From Garcia nutans (lineage: Eukaryota; Streptophyta; Magnoliopsida; Malpighiales; Euphorbiaceae): 64,000 bases of DNA. Every line of letters begins with the position of its first letter. The first letter of the stretch is position 1. Positions 34,096 through 47,171 of the stretch are shown here, one piece after another. The stretch lies in the NCBI GenBank assembly GCA_947685225.1, contig CANTUV010000051.1, forward strand, positions 1,674,001-1,738,000, read 5' to 3'. The translations under genes were made by a program, and so were the position numbers. The notes under the pieces are model-generated. The model ran no database searches. It was not told the origin of the DNA and saw only the letters and a list, made by a program, of their open reading frames with translations.

Positions 34096-35204
34096 TTAGT
34101 GGTTCATAATGAAATTATTGATTATAGAAGCATCTCCAACAACATATATTATCCAGTAGCATTCATCATTTGTAATTTCATTCAATTCAATATCTTTAGC
34201 AGCACAAATATTTTTTCGAGCAAGATTAAGTATAAGAACCACACAAAGCATCCAAAATATATGAGGAAATTGGGCTCTAATTAGTAAAGTTGTTGCTTGA
34301 TAAATAGGAGCATTATTAGTGATAACTTGAACCACATTTTAAGACTCAATCTCCATGATGGTGTCCTTGATTAAGTTAGCAACAAAAATAAATAAATAAA
34401 TAAATAAACTTATCTTTTATTCACCTTCACAATTTACAGCTTCAAAAACATTAGTACAATTTCAATGGCTACAATAAAATTAATCAAAGGCCTTCTTTGA
34501 CGTCCAATCATCATTAACAATGTTAAACCACTTATCTTTCCATATATTCTTGATTAGTTGTAACAACCTCTCAAAATTTGCTTGCTCCTTTTGAAGAAGC
34601 ATTTTCTTTAACATGCTATAACCAAAGGAGTATAAGCCATCTAGTTTGCTTTCTCGAGTTAGTATAAAAGCTTTAACATAATGAGGATTTCTATCTAGAT
34701 GAAATGGCACCAGCATAATAAAACATTCTACCCTTTTGCTCTTTCAACTTTTCTCTTTTTTGCATTTGAAATGCTTCTTCTATTGTTGTATTCCCAAGTG
34801 TCTTTCTTTCTCTTAGTTCATATTTTTCTTGTCTAAAAGATCCAATGCTTGAAACCATGGACAAAATTGACTATTAATAGAATTTGGTAATTGGACATCC
34901 TTTGCTAATGGCTTTTTTGCATTAGTAATAGCTATATCTATTAATTTTTTACATCCCTTTAATGTCTTCAACCACTTTATTACAACATCTAAATCTCTAA
35001 TAAATCTTTAATCCTTAAGAGATGAGTTTTGAACCTAGGATATGAGCCTCTAAAATTTCATTAACAAAAGTTATATTTGAAAGATAAATTACCTCCATTA
35101 ATGCTTGTAGGTCCTAGCTTTGTTACAAGCTTCCAAAGTGGCTTATCATCAACATCATCTTTTTCTCCAAAATGACTTCTAGCATCTTTTTCACATGTTG
35201 TCAT
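34096..35204 (-). pseudogene. hAT transposase relic (BED/DUF659 type)
   Basis: Reading on the minus strand from ATG 35204, the sequence gives an N-terminal block (KPLWKLVTKLG .. GNLSFKYNFC) resembling a BED-type DNA-binding region. Next come LVPFHLDRNPHYVKAF and LLQKEQANFERLLQLIKNIW (34480-34716), the pattern of plant hAT proteins with DUF659. A VVQVITNNA..-like block follows, ending near 34096 (MVQVITNNAPIYQATTLLI, then ECYWIIYVVGDASIINNFIM). Stops and frameshifts separate the blocks. No terminal inverted repeats were found. It is a decayed DNA-transposon gene; the C-terminal dimerisation domain is not seen here. Confidence 0.65.
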
Positions 35205-35701
35205 TTTAAAATTTAAAGTTTAGCAGTTAATAGAAAAAAGTAATCATTGTAAACGATAAATTATATTGAATGAAAATCATCAAACACTTGGTGAACAATT
35301 AATTATAACTGCATAAAAAATATATACACTCCAAATGTTTGATAAAATGATAGTGAAAATATTGGTCATTCTATTAAAATATTATGGGTAGATTTGAAAA
35401 CTCATTTTAATTTAATAATTCTAAATGAAATTACTTTGAGAAATAAACTTTCAAAAAATGCTTAAATCTATGGGAATTAATTTAGTTTACTATTTTTTAA
35501 TCCAATTTACAAAGAATCTCAAGAATAAAATTTTTGAATATTTTATACTTACTTAATAAAACTTTAGAATTATACTTTACTTCCTTGGTTAAAGATGTCA
35601 TACAACCATAATGTAGAAGATTTACAACGGAAATAATTTTTGTTTGGCTTTGAGAAAGGGATGACTACATATAAAATAAGGGAAGAGTAAAAGACAAAAA
35701 A
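35205..35701. other. AT-rich stretch, nothing recognised
   Basis: I see no gene or repeat structure in this 0.5 kb. Confidence 0.5.
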
Positions 35702-38256
35702 TGTAATACCCTCATACCCTATATATGTATAATACGTACACCCATTATATATAAAATACGCATATAGTATATAAGAATGTCACAGTTTTCATCATTATAA
35801 AATTTCTATAATTTCAAGAAAACTATTTTGATACCATAAAATGTACTTCAATAATTATATATAACTATTCATTAATAGTTTAAATTACTAAAAATACATA
35901 TTTTAGAGAAAAATCTCTAAAAAAAAAATTCATCAGAGTTTTATCTGTAATTTGAGTGATCCCAAAATTCAAACATACACAACATGTACTAAAAGTTCAC
36001 ACTCCCAAAACATATTGACTTATTCACATCTCCAAATAAATATTTTCATAATCTAATATCAATGGTATCACATGTTTATTTCATTCAATATATGGTGTTT
36101 TGAAGATTCAAATTACTTAACTTACACTAAACTTATAATAATTTAATAAGATTCATAATATATACAAAACATAATATGTTTATCAAAACAAGTAAACATC
36201 TACATGCTATGCAATGGCCTTTGGTCTAGTGGCAACCTGATAAACTTCAAGAATTACCCAAAGACACCAAATCTAGTTAGGTCAATTAAAGTTCGCCGCC
36301 TCTATCCTATCACCTGCGTGATGGATAATTCGCGTTAAGTTTTTTGCCTAGTAGTACATACTTTGATAATAATAAAAATTTAAAAACAATAATGTAAAAT
36401 GATTTTCTTTTGTAAATAACAATATGGCATGCCACTACACTTTAAATCTTATGCATTTTTCATCTTAAACCATCACATGTCACATTCAAATGCATTGGGC
36501 CCAAATGACCCTATATAATATTCAAGTTCCAAAGATATTACTTTGGACCATTTTTAACACCCAGTGTCTGGCCTGAAGACAAATAATAGTGATGACCAAT
36601 ATCTGACCCGAAGGCAATATATATAATAGTGACGTCAAGCGTCTGGCCCGAAGGCAATCAAAGGCATGCCATATAACACCAAACACAGTACTTTGAAAAA
36701 TGATATTACATAAGGTTTCACACATATCATATATAATTTCACACTTTTCTAATACTTTGGCAATTATGTCATTTACATTCTTTTTGTACTTTTCCATCTT
36801 TTCTTATTATTTTCATATATTTTCATCAATTTCATCAATTTCTTGTCAAATCCTCAATATGGCCAAATTATGCATATATCAGACATAATTACAAACTTTT
36901 CACAATCTTATCATTCAATGCTCTTAGATATCTTAAAGTGGCTCACTTAATTACACATTATGCATTTCATAGCTTAACCATATATCTATGCACTATTTAT
37001 GTGAATTATCACATCAAAGTAGCATAGTCATCAAATTACACAACAATGCAGCAGGCAACAAATGCAATTTAGACACATTTCATTCAAAGTATGTACTTAC
37101 CTTTGTTCAAGCTACTTCCAAGCTAAAAACCACAACTTTCTCACCACTTTTTTACAATGTCCTTCACCACTTAGCTTAGACAATTACTATCTGCTCAACA
37201 CCTAATAAAAAATATAAATATATATAATACATTAGAATCACATTTCTATTCATTTTAACTAGTAAACATCAATTTAGCACATTTTCTTCAATTTTTCAAA
37301 TTTTGATGTAACATTCTTTAATTTTGAAAAACCATGTCAATCAATTCCTAAGTGAATTTTGAGTTCATTTCTATCATTAGAACCATATTATAACATAATT
37401 TAAACAATTAAATCCAATTAACTTAAATTCTTTACCATTTCTCCATCCAAACCATAGATTCATCACTACTTCCCCCAAACTTCTACCAAACCTAATTGTT
37501 TTAACCATTTAACTACAAAATCATTATCTCTACATTAAACTAATATCATCCATACCCATTTAAACAATTATAAGACACTTCATCAAAATTACCATTTACA
37601 CATATTTATATTCTTGAAAGAAAGCTTGTAAAAACTAAGAAAAACTTGCTACTTACCTAAAAAAATTTTAAAACTACCCTTGATTACATGAAATCTTTAG
37701 AAAATTTGATGTATAAAAAGTTAAAATCTTCCCCTTGATCATCTATGAAAATTGGCCAAAGGAGAAGAGAAGAAAGAAGATGAAGTAAAAATGTGATACT
37801 TTTAATTTTAAGTCTTCTTAGCCACATAAATATATATAATAATATAATAATAAATTTGTTAATTTATTAAATAGTAAATTAACTAATTTATTAATAATTA
37901 ATATCTCATATTTGTGATCTTCCACCATCTTCGGCTAATATTAATTTAATATTATTTTTTAACTTTTTAAATAATAAATTAGTTAATATATTAAATAATA
38001 AATTAACTAATTTATTAATAATTAATATCACATATTTATCATCTTTCACTAATATTATTTTAATATTATTTTTTTGAATTTATACATTTTACTATTTACC
38101 ATTTGACTTTTACTATTTGACTTTTCAACTTTTATATGTTATGTATATTTAATATATATTCCACATATACATTTCATATTTTTCATCTTCCAACACTTTA
38201 ATTAATCTTCTAAATTATTTAATTAATTATATTTTAATAAAGTTACGGGTGTTATA
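35702..38256 (-). mobile_element. Candidate solo LTR (Ty3/gypsy-like), minus orientation
   Basis: The plus strand begins TGTAATACCC and ends GGGTGTTATA (probably once ..TTACA). Minus-strand reading gives a promoter-like region: TATATTTATGTGG near 37820, followed by a CT-rich run at about 37745-37800. The phrase TCTGGCCCGAAGGC and near copies of it recur around 36565-36660, a feature I associate with long gypsy LTRs. The flanks (aaaaa and aaaat) are too simple to prove a target duplication. It carries no coding sequence, PBS or PPT. Confidence 0.42.
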
Positions 38257-38579
38257 AAATAAGAGTTTTTTTACTACTATGATTTTCAAAAAAAAATTCA
38301 CAAAATTTCTTAGATTGCTCTTATTAAATTCTAGTTTCAATTTTAATCAAATGTTATAAAATTTATCATAGTCATGTCCTATACAAGTCTATTTTGCGTT
38401 ATTTGTTTCTAAAAAATGAAAAAAAAAAAGACAAATATGGACTGTGTCTGATACATGCCAGCACGTGTCGAGCGCGTGTCCATATTAGAGAAATATTCAA
38501 CACAAATATTTTATCTTATATGGAGTGCTAGTGTCTCATAGATTCTTTAATGTTGTTATGATAGTGACAAATGTTGTAA
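38257..38579. other. Short AT-rich stretch
   Basis: No gene. A CACGTGTCGAGCGCGTGTCC block near 38462-38481 is locally GC-rich and may belong to the adjoining hAT relic. Confidence 0.4.
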
Positions 38580-40385
38580 CCCCTCATGCAAACATGTTGA
38601 CATACTTTGAGAAAAAGAAATTTGAACAAGTTGTTCAAGAAATTTGTGATGATGAAGTTTTGACTAGGAGGGGATTGAATTAAAAAGTGTCATTAAACCG
38701 AGCAGGAGCAACACATTGGGTTTCTCACTATAGAACATTGATGAGTTTGATTCATTTGTTTAACCCGACAATTGAAGTACTTATGGCCATTGGAAATTAT
38801 TGAAAAATTTCAAAGTGAAGAGCTCAAACAAATTATATCATATGGAATTGGCTTCAATATTTTGAATTTATATTTTGCTTATTCTTAATGAAAATATTTT
38901 GAAAATAATAGATGATTTGTCGCAAGTATTGCAAAGGAAAGATCAAAATATTATCAATGCTATGAATCTTATAAAAAGTTTACTTCAGCAAAATGAGAGA
39001 GCAAGGATGGAACCTAATATTGGAAAAAGTCATTTTATATTTGCATAAACTATAATATCATTATCCCAAACATGGATGACATATGTGTAGTTTTGAGGAA
39101 GATCTCGTCGAAATATTAAAAAAGCTAGCAATCTTCATTTTTATCATGTTGAATTATTTTACACTATGATAGAAATGAAAATTTAAAAGTTGAATAATTG
39201 CTGTGATGAGGTAAATACTGAGTTATTATTGTTTATTTCATGTCTTGATTCAAGTGATTCATTGTCATCATTTGATAAGAAAAAGTTGATCTAATTTATT
39301 GAATTTTACCTAAATAATTTTTTAATAGTAGAGTTAATGGCACTTGGACATCAGCTTGACTGTTATATCACAGATATGCACTCAAATGATCAATGTTCTA
39401 ATAGTACAAGTACAGTGGCGTAGCCAGAATTTTAGATAAGGGGGGTCCAATTCAACTTAAATACTAAACATTAAAAATATCAAATTATAAAAGAAATAAA
39501 AAAATTCCAGATTATAAACTACAAAAAAATAATAATTTCAATTTAACTTCATACTACTTTTCTCAAAAAAAAAAAACTTCATACTACAAAATCAAATTAA
39601 ACATTTCAAATTTATAATGTCCTCAAGTATTCAAGCCAATTTCTTAATTCATTATTTTTCAAATTTCAATTCATTTTAGCAAGATAAAAAAATTGCAACA
39701 AAATAAATATGAGATTAAAAGTAAGTGGTGTACCTATTCTTAACTTGTTGCCGCTGCCTTGCTGGTGCCAATCGGTGAAAGAATGAAATTGAAAAAGGAA
39801 GAAACTGTTATCTGAAAAAAAAAAAAAGGAATTAACGAAGAAGAAACGTGAGAAATAAGAGAAAGAGTCACAATTAAATTATTCTTGTTTGTTTGTAATG
39901 GGCAGAGTCATTGATAAATCTTGTTTGTTTGTAATGGGCTTGATTAAAAGGCTCAGTTTTAAAGATTGGAAAAAAAAGGATGAAAAATGTTGAGAGCGTG
40001 GATCGAAGTTGCGTGCTCTCACATAGTAAGGCCAAGCTGTTCCATCTCAACCAATGTAATATTCATTCTCAAATATAACTAAAAAAATTTTATTTTTAAC
40101 TGAGGGGGGAACAGGGTCCCATAAGACCCCCTTTATCTCCGCCTCTGTACAAATATCAATAAGCTTTCCAAGAAATTGGTTTAGTTGAAGAAATATTGCA
40201 TTTATCTATTAATATATTTGCTAATGAAATTACCTTTAACCTTACACGTCACAATAGCAATCATTGAAATAGTTTTCTTTGCAATGAAATTCATTAAAAA
40301 TCGATTATGCAATTGTTTTAGAGATGAGTTGTTGAATGATTATTTGGTTAATAATACCAAGAAAGACAATGAATTTTATTAATTT
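38580..40385 (+). pseudogene. hAT transposase relic, split by a non-autonomous hAT element
   Basis: Blocks readable on the plus strand are FEQVVQEICDDEVLTRRGLN, RAGATHWVSHYRTLMSLIHL (near 38705-38765), DLSQVLQRKDQNIINAMNLI (near 38912-38971) and LGHQLDCYITDMHSND (near 39343-39390). This is the order seen in plant hAT proteins of the TTF/DUF4371 type. After a 735-bp insertion (39413-40147) the C-terminal dimerisation domain continues at 40185-40382 (YLLMKLPLTLHVTIAIIE ... MKFIKNRLCNCFRDELLND). Many stops are present. It would have cut and pasted its own DNA. Terminal repeats of the host element are not recognised. Confidence 0.68.
39405..40155. mobile_element. 735-bp non-autonomous hAT-type element
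   Basis: The insert at 39413-40147 starts CAGTGGCGTAGCCAG and ends TATCTCCGCCTCTG, so its inverted ends read CAGTGGCGTAG and CAGAGGCGGAG. Both ends also carry GGGGGTC about 20-25 bases in. The flanking 8-mers TACAAGTA (39405-39412) and TACAAATA (40148-40155) match at 7 of 8. No coding frame. It splits the hAT relic between its middle and C-terminal domains. Confidence 0.7.
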
Positions 40386-41844
40386 TTAAAATATTATTTA
40401 AAATTTTTAAAATATAGCATCTCGAAAAACATTATTTTAATAAAAATATCTATTGTAATTTTTGTTACTTTTCACATATTTTAGAATTTTAATAAATATT
40501 ACTAGTTTTATTATTTATAAACCCTGTTAACTTTAAATTCTACATCTCTTCCTAAATGAAATGACATATTCCATGATTTTTTACTAGAACCAGTTAATGC
40601 TTGTAATTGGAAAAAAATGTTACGTTTAAATATTCATTTATAGAAAACTAGAGTTAGTGATCATACAAAAAATTACAACAAACTTACATATTTTCCAATT
40701 TTAGTTATTTGAATTAATAGCACTACAATATGATAATCATCGCCAATCAAGTAAAATAATTGTCAACATAAATATTTAATGTGTAGTGATTGGATGATGA
40801 TATGTTTACAATAAAAAAAGACCTCACTTTTTTTTTCATAAATGAATGTCTTTTATCGTACCGCAATTTTATAATGAAAAGATAAAAAGAATAATTAAAA
40901 TTTTGAAAATGAAAAATCCAAATGCAATAATATCATATAATAATGTGTTTTTGTTACCTAAAATATTTTTAGACTAGATTAAAAAAAATCAAACAAATCA
41001 TATCTAGCCATTTCAAGAAATAGGACAATGAAATTTTTAATTTAACACCAAAAGCAAATTAATAAATAACTTTCCTTTATAATTGTAATTCAATGTATTA
41101 CAATTAAATATATTTATTACATGAATGTTAACCGTCGATGCAAAGCGAAAATAAGAAAATATTATGACGAGAAAAGGCAAAACACATCAGACAAAGACTT
41201 TGTTTATTTGAGGCTAAGTGATAAAAATAAAATATGAAATGCTTAATACATTCATCCTCTGTATTTGGTATATTTAGTCACTTTAGCTACTTTTACTTTA
41301 ATCATTTAGTCTCTTTGATTTGTTAATTTTTTAACTATTTAATCATTATTTACTAATGTTAAAGAATGTGTATAGTTTACTTTCTAAAAGCGTAAATATA
41401 ATTAAATATATTGATATACATTATAAAATATCAAAAATATCCTTTAAATAATTAAATATATTCATTTCTTATTTATTTTATTATTATCATAAATTATAAA
41501 ATTATTTTTATATTATTCATTAAAAATTAAATATATTAAAATTTATTTATAATATTATATTAAATTATTTGTTAAATTAAATTAATTATTTTTAATTTAA
41601 ATTTTTCTACCCATATTAAAATTAAAAATTAATTAAATTAAATGACTATTCAATTAAAAATTTTAAAAATATACTTTTATTTATAAATTTATATATCAAA
41701 TAATAAATATAAACAAATCTAATTTAAATAAAAAACCAAAAAAAATATCATTGTCTCGAGTCTCATCATCATCGCCTCCACTATCGTTGCGCAACATCAT
41801 CATTGCCTCTACCATCATTAGTCAACTAAGAAAATGGTGGTAAA
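40386..41844. other. AT-rich intergenic stretch
   Basis: No gene seen. A TCATCATCGCC-rich simple sequence lies near 41764-41818, and related sequence continues to the right of the next element (43371-43410), which is therefore an insertion in it. Confidence 0.5.
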
Positions 41845-43358
41845 TATTAGGATTGTGTACCAAAATCTTAATAAGATTTAGAATGATATTTTTTCCAATT
41901 AAACATGTGAGAAATATTCATAAATTGAGTAAAAGATTATTTTCTACGTAAAGTAAAATTTTAATTTTAATTTTATTCGTAGTTGAGTAAGAATTCTTAT
42001 TAAATTAGAATAAGTAGTAGATAATACTATAAATAGATGTATAATAAAAGATGTTTTCTAAGGGCATTTATTCAATCACGTAGTTAGTTTTTGCTTAATA
42101 TTTGAGTAAGTTTTATGTATTAGAGAAAATTAATTAAAAGTACTTTGTTATTTTACTTTAGGCTCACAACGTGGCTTATAATTATGTGAGATTGTGTGAA
42201 CACATTGGGTGAATTTAGAATAATAGTTTGAATGTCATTTTCTATCTTTCTCTCTAATTTGATTAGTGAATTTTGCTTTTATTTACCTGTGAACATAGAC
42301 TTACACCGAAATATGTAAAATTTGTTATCTTTTCTATTCTGTCATTGCATCTTTTATATCATCCCAAATTAAATTATGAATTGATTCTAATAAATAATAT
42401 CAGAACTAACAAGTGGTATCAAAACTAGGTTAATTTTATTAGGAATTGGTTATGGCTACGGTAAATTTGACATTGAAAAGTATAATTGCAATTGATTCTG
42501 CTTTGTTAGCATGTTTAAGCATTTTTTAGATATGTTTATTGTTTGTTATATTTAAGACAAGTTATTAAGAGCTTAACGGAGAAGGTGGAGAAAATTTTTT
42601 TTAAAGACTGAAAAGGCTTAATGGAGAATGTGGAGAAAATTTCTGCTAATTTGTTTAAGGTTTGATAAATGAAAGACTTTGAAGATTTAAAAATTATATG
42701 GTCCTTCAATTTAAGACAAGATGAAGATTGTTAGAATTCTTGACAATTATATGATTACGAGATTTTGAGACAATGTGGAGATTGTTAGTAATATGCAACT
42801 CTGAATGAGATTTAGAACAATATATTTTCATATTTGATATGTGAGAAATATTTCTAAATTAAGTGAAAGATTATTTTCTACATAAAGTAGAATTCTTATT
42901 TTAATGGTATTCCTAGTTGAGTAAGAATCATTATTGAATTAAGATTAGTAGTGAGTAACAATATAAATAGATGTATTAAATGAGAGGTTTCCTAAGAGCA
43001 TTTGTTCAATTATGTAATTGGTTTTTATCTAATATTTAAGTAAGTCTTATATATTAGAGAGAGTTAGTTAAGAGTGATTTATGATTTTACTTTAAGCTCA
43101 CAATGTGACTCATAATTCTATGAGATTGTGTAAGCATATTTAGTAAATTTTGGATAAGGGTTTTAATCTTATTTTCTTTACTAAATTTTATATATCTTTC
43201 TCTAATTTAATTAGTGAATTTCACTCCCCTTCACATGTAGACATAGGCTTATGACTAACCGCGTAAAATTAGTTATCTTCTCTATTTTATCATCATGTTT
43301 TTTATATCATTTCAAATTAAATTTTAAATCGATCCTACAAGTAGTATCAGAGCTAACA
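41845..43358 (+). mobile_element. Short non-autonomous LTR element (TRIM-like, copia type)
   Basis: LTRs at 41845-42411 and 42783-43358 share order and many blocks (AGATTATTTTCTAC, TAAGAATC/TTCTTATT, CTATAAATAGATGTAT, TAGTGAATTT) and end CTAACA. TGGTATCAAAACTAGG (42414-42429) follows the first LTR and resembles a decayed initiator-Met primer site. AATGTGGAGAT precedes the second LTR, like the copia polypurine tract. The flanking 5-mers gtaaa and gtgaa match at 4 of 5. The internal region is only 371 bp and has no ORF. It must have been mobilised by proteins from another element. LTRs of about 570 bp are longer than classical TRIMs. The LTRs are clearly diverged, so the insertion is old. Confidence 0.7.
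42414..42429 (+). other. Decayed initiator-Met primer site of the small LTR element
   Basis: TGGTATCAAAACTAGG keeps the diagnostic TGGTATCA that pairs with the 3' end of initiator tRNA-Met. It lies two bases after the LTR end. Confidence 0.55.
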
Positions 43359-46300
43359 GTGAATAATCCAGCATCATCGCCTCTACGTCATTGCCTCCAA
43401 TCAAACCCTACAAATCATAAGCACATTATCGCCTTCGTCTTGATATAGGTGAATCTATTTTGTCATATCCAATAAATTAAAAGAGCAAGCAGCCATAACG
43501 AAGGAAAACAACAAAATAATTTTAAAAAGAGACTATGAGAAAGAGTAAGAAAATAAAATTCCGAAATTAAATAAATTTCTCAACAAATTAAACAAAATCC
43601 CTATTTTTTTCCAAGCATCAAAGGAAAGCAATAAAATAATTTTAAACGGAGAAAAAGAGAGAGTAAGATATACAACGACAATGACAACGGCAGTCAATAA
43701 ATCAGTGTTTAGCTTGTGGTAAAGAAAAAGAAATATTAGATAAAAAAAAAAGTTTTTTGTCCAAAATTTGACCCATTTATTGAATCAGGAATAAGAGAAG
43801 TTGAAATTGCTTGGCTTGGTCATAGAGCCCAAACCCATTTCCATAAGTGGCTCTTACAGTTCATCCATAGTGGTGTTTTTGTGGGTTGTTGAAGAAGATA
43901 AAGACTTCTCTAGAATTTCTGTTTGACCTTTTTTTATTAATTATTTTATTCTTTTATATGGATTTTATAAAAATAATTAATTATATATTATCACATTATT
44001 TTTGTGTCCACTGAGTCACTAATACAACCAATAAAATTTTTGTAATAATTACGCAATGCACAAAGGTATTTAATAATTTACTGAGGTATATACTACATCA
44101 AGCGCATGCATCTTATTTATTATGCTATTGGTTCATATTGTCAATATAAAGGTAAAATAGGTATGAAATTGAATATTTTGAGGATAGAAATGGTTAAAAT
44201 AAAAATAGAAGAGGCAAGATGATTAACCATTAGAAGCACAAAGGTCATTAATGTATTAAGCCAATATGAAATTATCAATTTTTCGAATTTACTAGAAATT
44301 TCAAAATTTACCAATTAAATAAAACATTTTATAAATTTATATCATAAACTTATTCCAATTGAGTTAAAACAATATAAAATAGGAAATAATTAAAGGGTAG
44401 TGCAAGACCACAAAGGATAAAAGACAAAGCTGTGGGTTAAATCAAATGGACAAACTCTCTTTTCAAAATTCAATTTTGTCGGGCATGTGTGGGTAGTAAA
44501 AGTGTCAGTCATTTTTCTTACTGACAAAAAATTGAGTGCATGCATTCCCATGCAACTGTCCCCAACTTCGTACACGTGCACAACAGAGTCTGACGTGTCT
44601 GTTTTTATGCTTCCAATTCCATGCCTTTGCTTTTCCCTTCTAATTATTTCATTAATCCCTAGGAGTTTTAATTTGAATTAAATTAATTGATTAATAACTA
44701 AAGTCGTTGAGATAACAAATCAAATATATTATTTTATTAGTGTCAAAAAATATATATATTATTTTATTATTTTTATTATTTCTTGTGTTGTTTTTCCATT
44801 TTGTGAATTAATTATTGTTTAAGGTAAAATGCAACATCATTTCACAATCAATCAAATTCACATTTTGGATCATTGCTTTTGTAAAAAGGACAGGATGAAA
44901 ATAGTTAAATTTAGACCCTAATTTTTAAAAAAATATTAATTTATTACACATATCTATCACATTTCAAATGTAATATTTTTTTAATTGTTTAATTTTAAAT
45001 GAAATAATATTTTAATTTGATATAAGTTTTCCAAGATAGATAAATTATACATTTCTATCTTTTACCCTGAATCATTGGATGATTATTATAAATATTTTGT
45101 ATATCCAAAACTTATGAAATTAGAAAAAAATTGTAAGAATTTAAAATTTTTTCATTTTGTTTATATTATGAAATCTTTTTTTTTTGAACAATCGTTTATA
45201 TTATGAAATCAATACCCATATGTTAATTACTAGGATTGTAAATTTTAACGGAACTAACTCAAAATATGAATGTTCAACTGAAAATTTTAAGTGAAGTTTC
45301 ATATGAATTTAAATTGGATTATGCAGTCAGAAATTTTAAAACCAAATGGATTTTGGGAAATTTAATTTCAACATATTGGTTTAATAAATAAAAACTTATA
45401 GCTGATATTTTTCTAATATGATTATAATAAGTATTGTTGATATAATTACATTAAAAGGAGTCCTTTTAATAATAATAATAATAATAATAATAACAACAAC
45501 AACAACAACAACAAAAATATTATAAATATTTATTATTTTATTTTTATTAAGTATATAGATTTATTTAAAAACACTAAATTTATGCATCATATGATAATAT
45601 ATAATAAAACTGAAATTTACAAATAAAATTTAATAAATAAAGAGTAAATTAACAATAATGAAAAAATATGTAAATTGGTTACCTTGTATTTATTCAAAAC
45701 TTGCTATGATTTTTAGATCGAGTCTGAATTTATCTTTAAACAAAATAATTTGGCTGAGCTTGAATTGAACTTAATAAAAAGAAAAGAAATTAGAAATTAA
45801 GCTTGCCTCTTGTGGGATTTGCGATCCAATTAATTGTTAGATCAAAACTATTTTGTTTAATTTTTTAAAAATTAAGAAGTTTCATGAAATAACGTACGTG
45901 ACGACAAGAAAAAAAAACATGTACTCGTACGGTTTAGATAAAAAATAAAAAGAAAGTCATGATTTTTGCAGGAACACATATCTACAAAATGGATTTGACG
46001 GTAAATTTATCATTATGTGAAAAAACAAAAAAACAATCATCTTTATGTCTGCAAATGGGACCATAGGCCCATCAAGGATAAATGGATTGTCCATTTCACT
46101 ATTTCCATCCAATCAAATAAGAAAGTTACCTTCTCTTTTCTCATGTTTCTGCATCTACTCTTAGCCATTTTTTTTTGTTCGTCGAGGCTTCATTTTGACT
46201 AATTTAAACTCGATTCCTATCTTATATCTAATAATAATAGATAAATATCTGAGTTGAAATAGCTACGTATATAAAATTATAACTTTGAAATTCGAACTTG

Positions 46301-46362
46301 TAATCTGCTTAAACAATATCCAACCACTTATCACTCTGACTAATCCCCATCAATTATTCTTA
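43359..46362. other. AT-rich intergenic stretch
   Basis: I see no gene. Around 44470-44640 the sequence is less AT-rich and contains a GTACACGTGCAC palindrome (G-box core) and GACGTGTC, as in plant promoters, but no transcription unit can be shown. A 17-bp direct repeat (GTTTATATTATGAAATC) occurs near 45157 and 45189. Confidence 0.45.
45468..45514. repeat. Compound (AAT)n(AAC)n microsatellite
   Basis: About eight AAT units pass directly into about seven AAC units. Confidence 0.9.
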
Positions 46363-46754
46363 GCCTATTTTTTGATGGAGGTAAATTAGAGGTAAAATTG
46401 AATTTTTAAAAAAAATGAAAGTAATGTAAATAAAATTAACTCTTAATTATTTTTTATTATTTAATAGTTTAAATAAAAAAAATTATTTAAATTTCTCTCC
46501 TAGTTTTAATAAAAAAAAATGTTAGAATGATAATTTTACTCATTTAAATTATTAGTTACTTCTAATTACTCTTATTTTTTTTATTTGGAGAGAAATATTT
46601 TAAAGATTAGAAAAAAAAATTAAAAAAATTAAATTTACTTCATTTTACACCCTTTTACTCTACTACTCCTTATACCAAACAAGAGAAAAGAAATGAAATT
46701 ATATTTACTTTCTCATCTTTTACCTCCAATTACTCCCAACCAAACAAAGGCTTA
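46360..46754. mobile_element. Tourist-like MITE (PIF/Harbinger type)
   Basis: A 389-bp unit (46363-46751) has imperfect inverted ends about 35-40 bp long: left GCCTATTTTTTGATGGAGGT, right (reversed) GCCTTTGTTTGGTTGGGAGT. It is flanked by TTA on both sides (46360-46362 and 46752-46754). A 3-bp TTA duplication and GCC(T)TTTG ends are typical of Tourist MITEs. No coding sequence. Confidence 0.65.
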
Positions 46755-47137
46755 TCTTTTTTATTTATTGAAATATTTGTAATTATTATAAATGAGCATT
46801 TAATTCAAATATAATAATAGTAGAGATCGTATTTCTTTATGTAAAATATTTTTAAAACTTGAAAGTATAAACAAACATAAATTTATAGCATCATATGTAT
46901 TTATACATTGAAATTTGATTTAATAATTAACACACTCGAAAATAATTATTATTTATTTTTTAAATTAATAATCAATAAATGCAATTATATTGTATCCATA
47001 ATTATTAATGAATTAGGCACATTACAAATTATTTATGCATTATTGTATACTCTTTGCCCTTTTCTTCTCAAGTCAAATGTTTAAAAAGAAAGAACAATAT
47101 TTAGCATCATTATTCAATTGTTTATGTTATGTATTTG

Positions 47138-47171
<34 letters not shown>

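Noticed and set aside
44470..44640. A host promoter around the GTACACGTGCAC palindrome.
   Set aside because: No downstream coding sequence or transcript signal can be shown. A single G-box is weak evidence.
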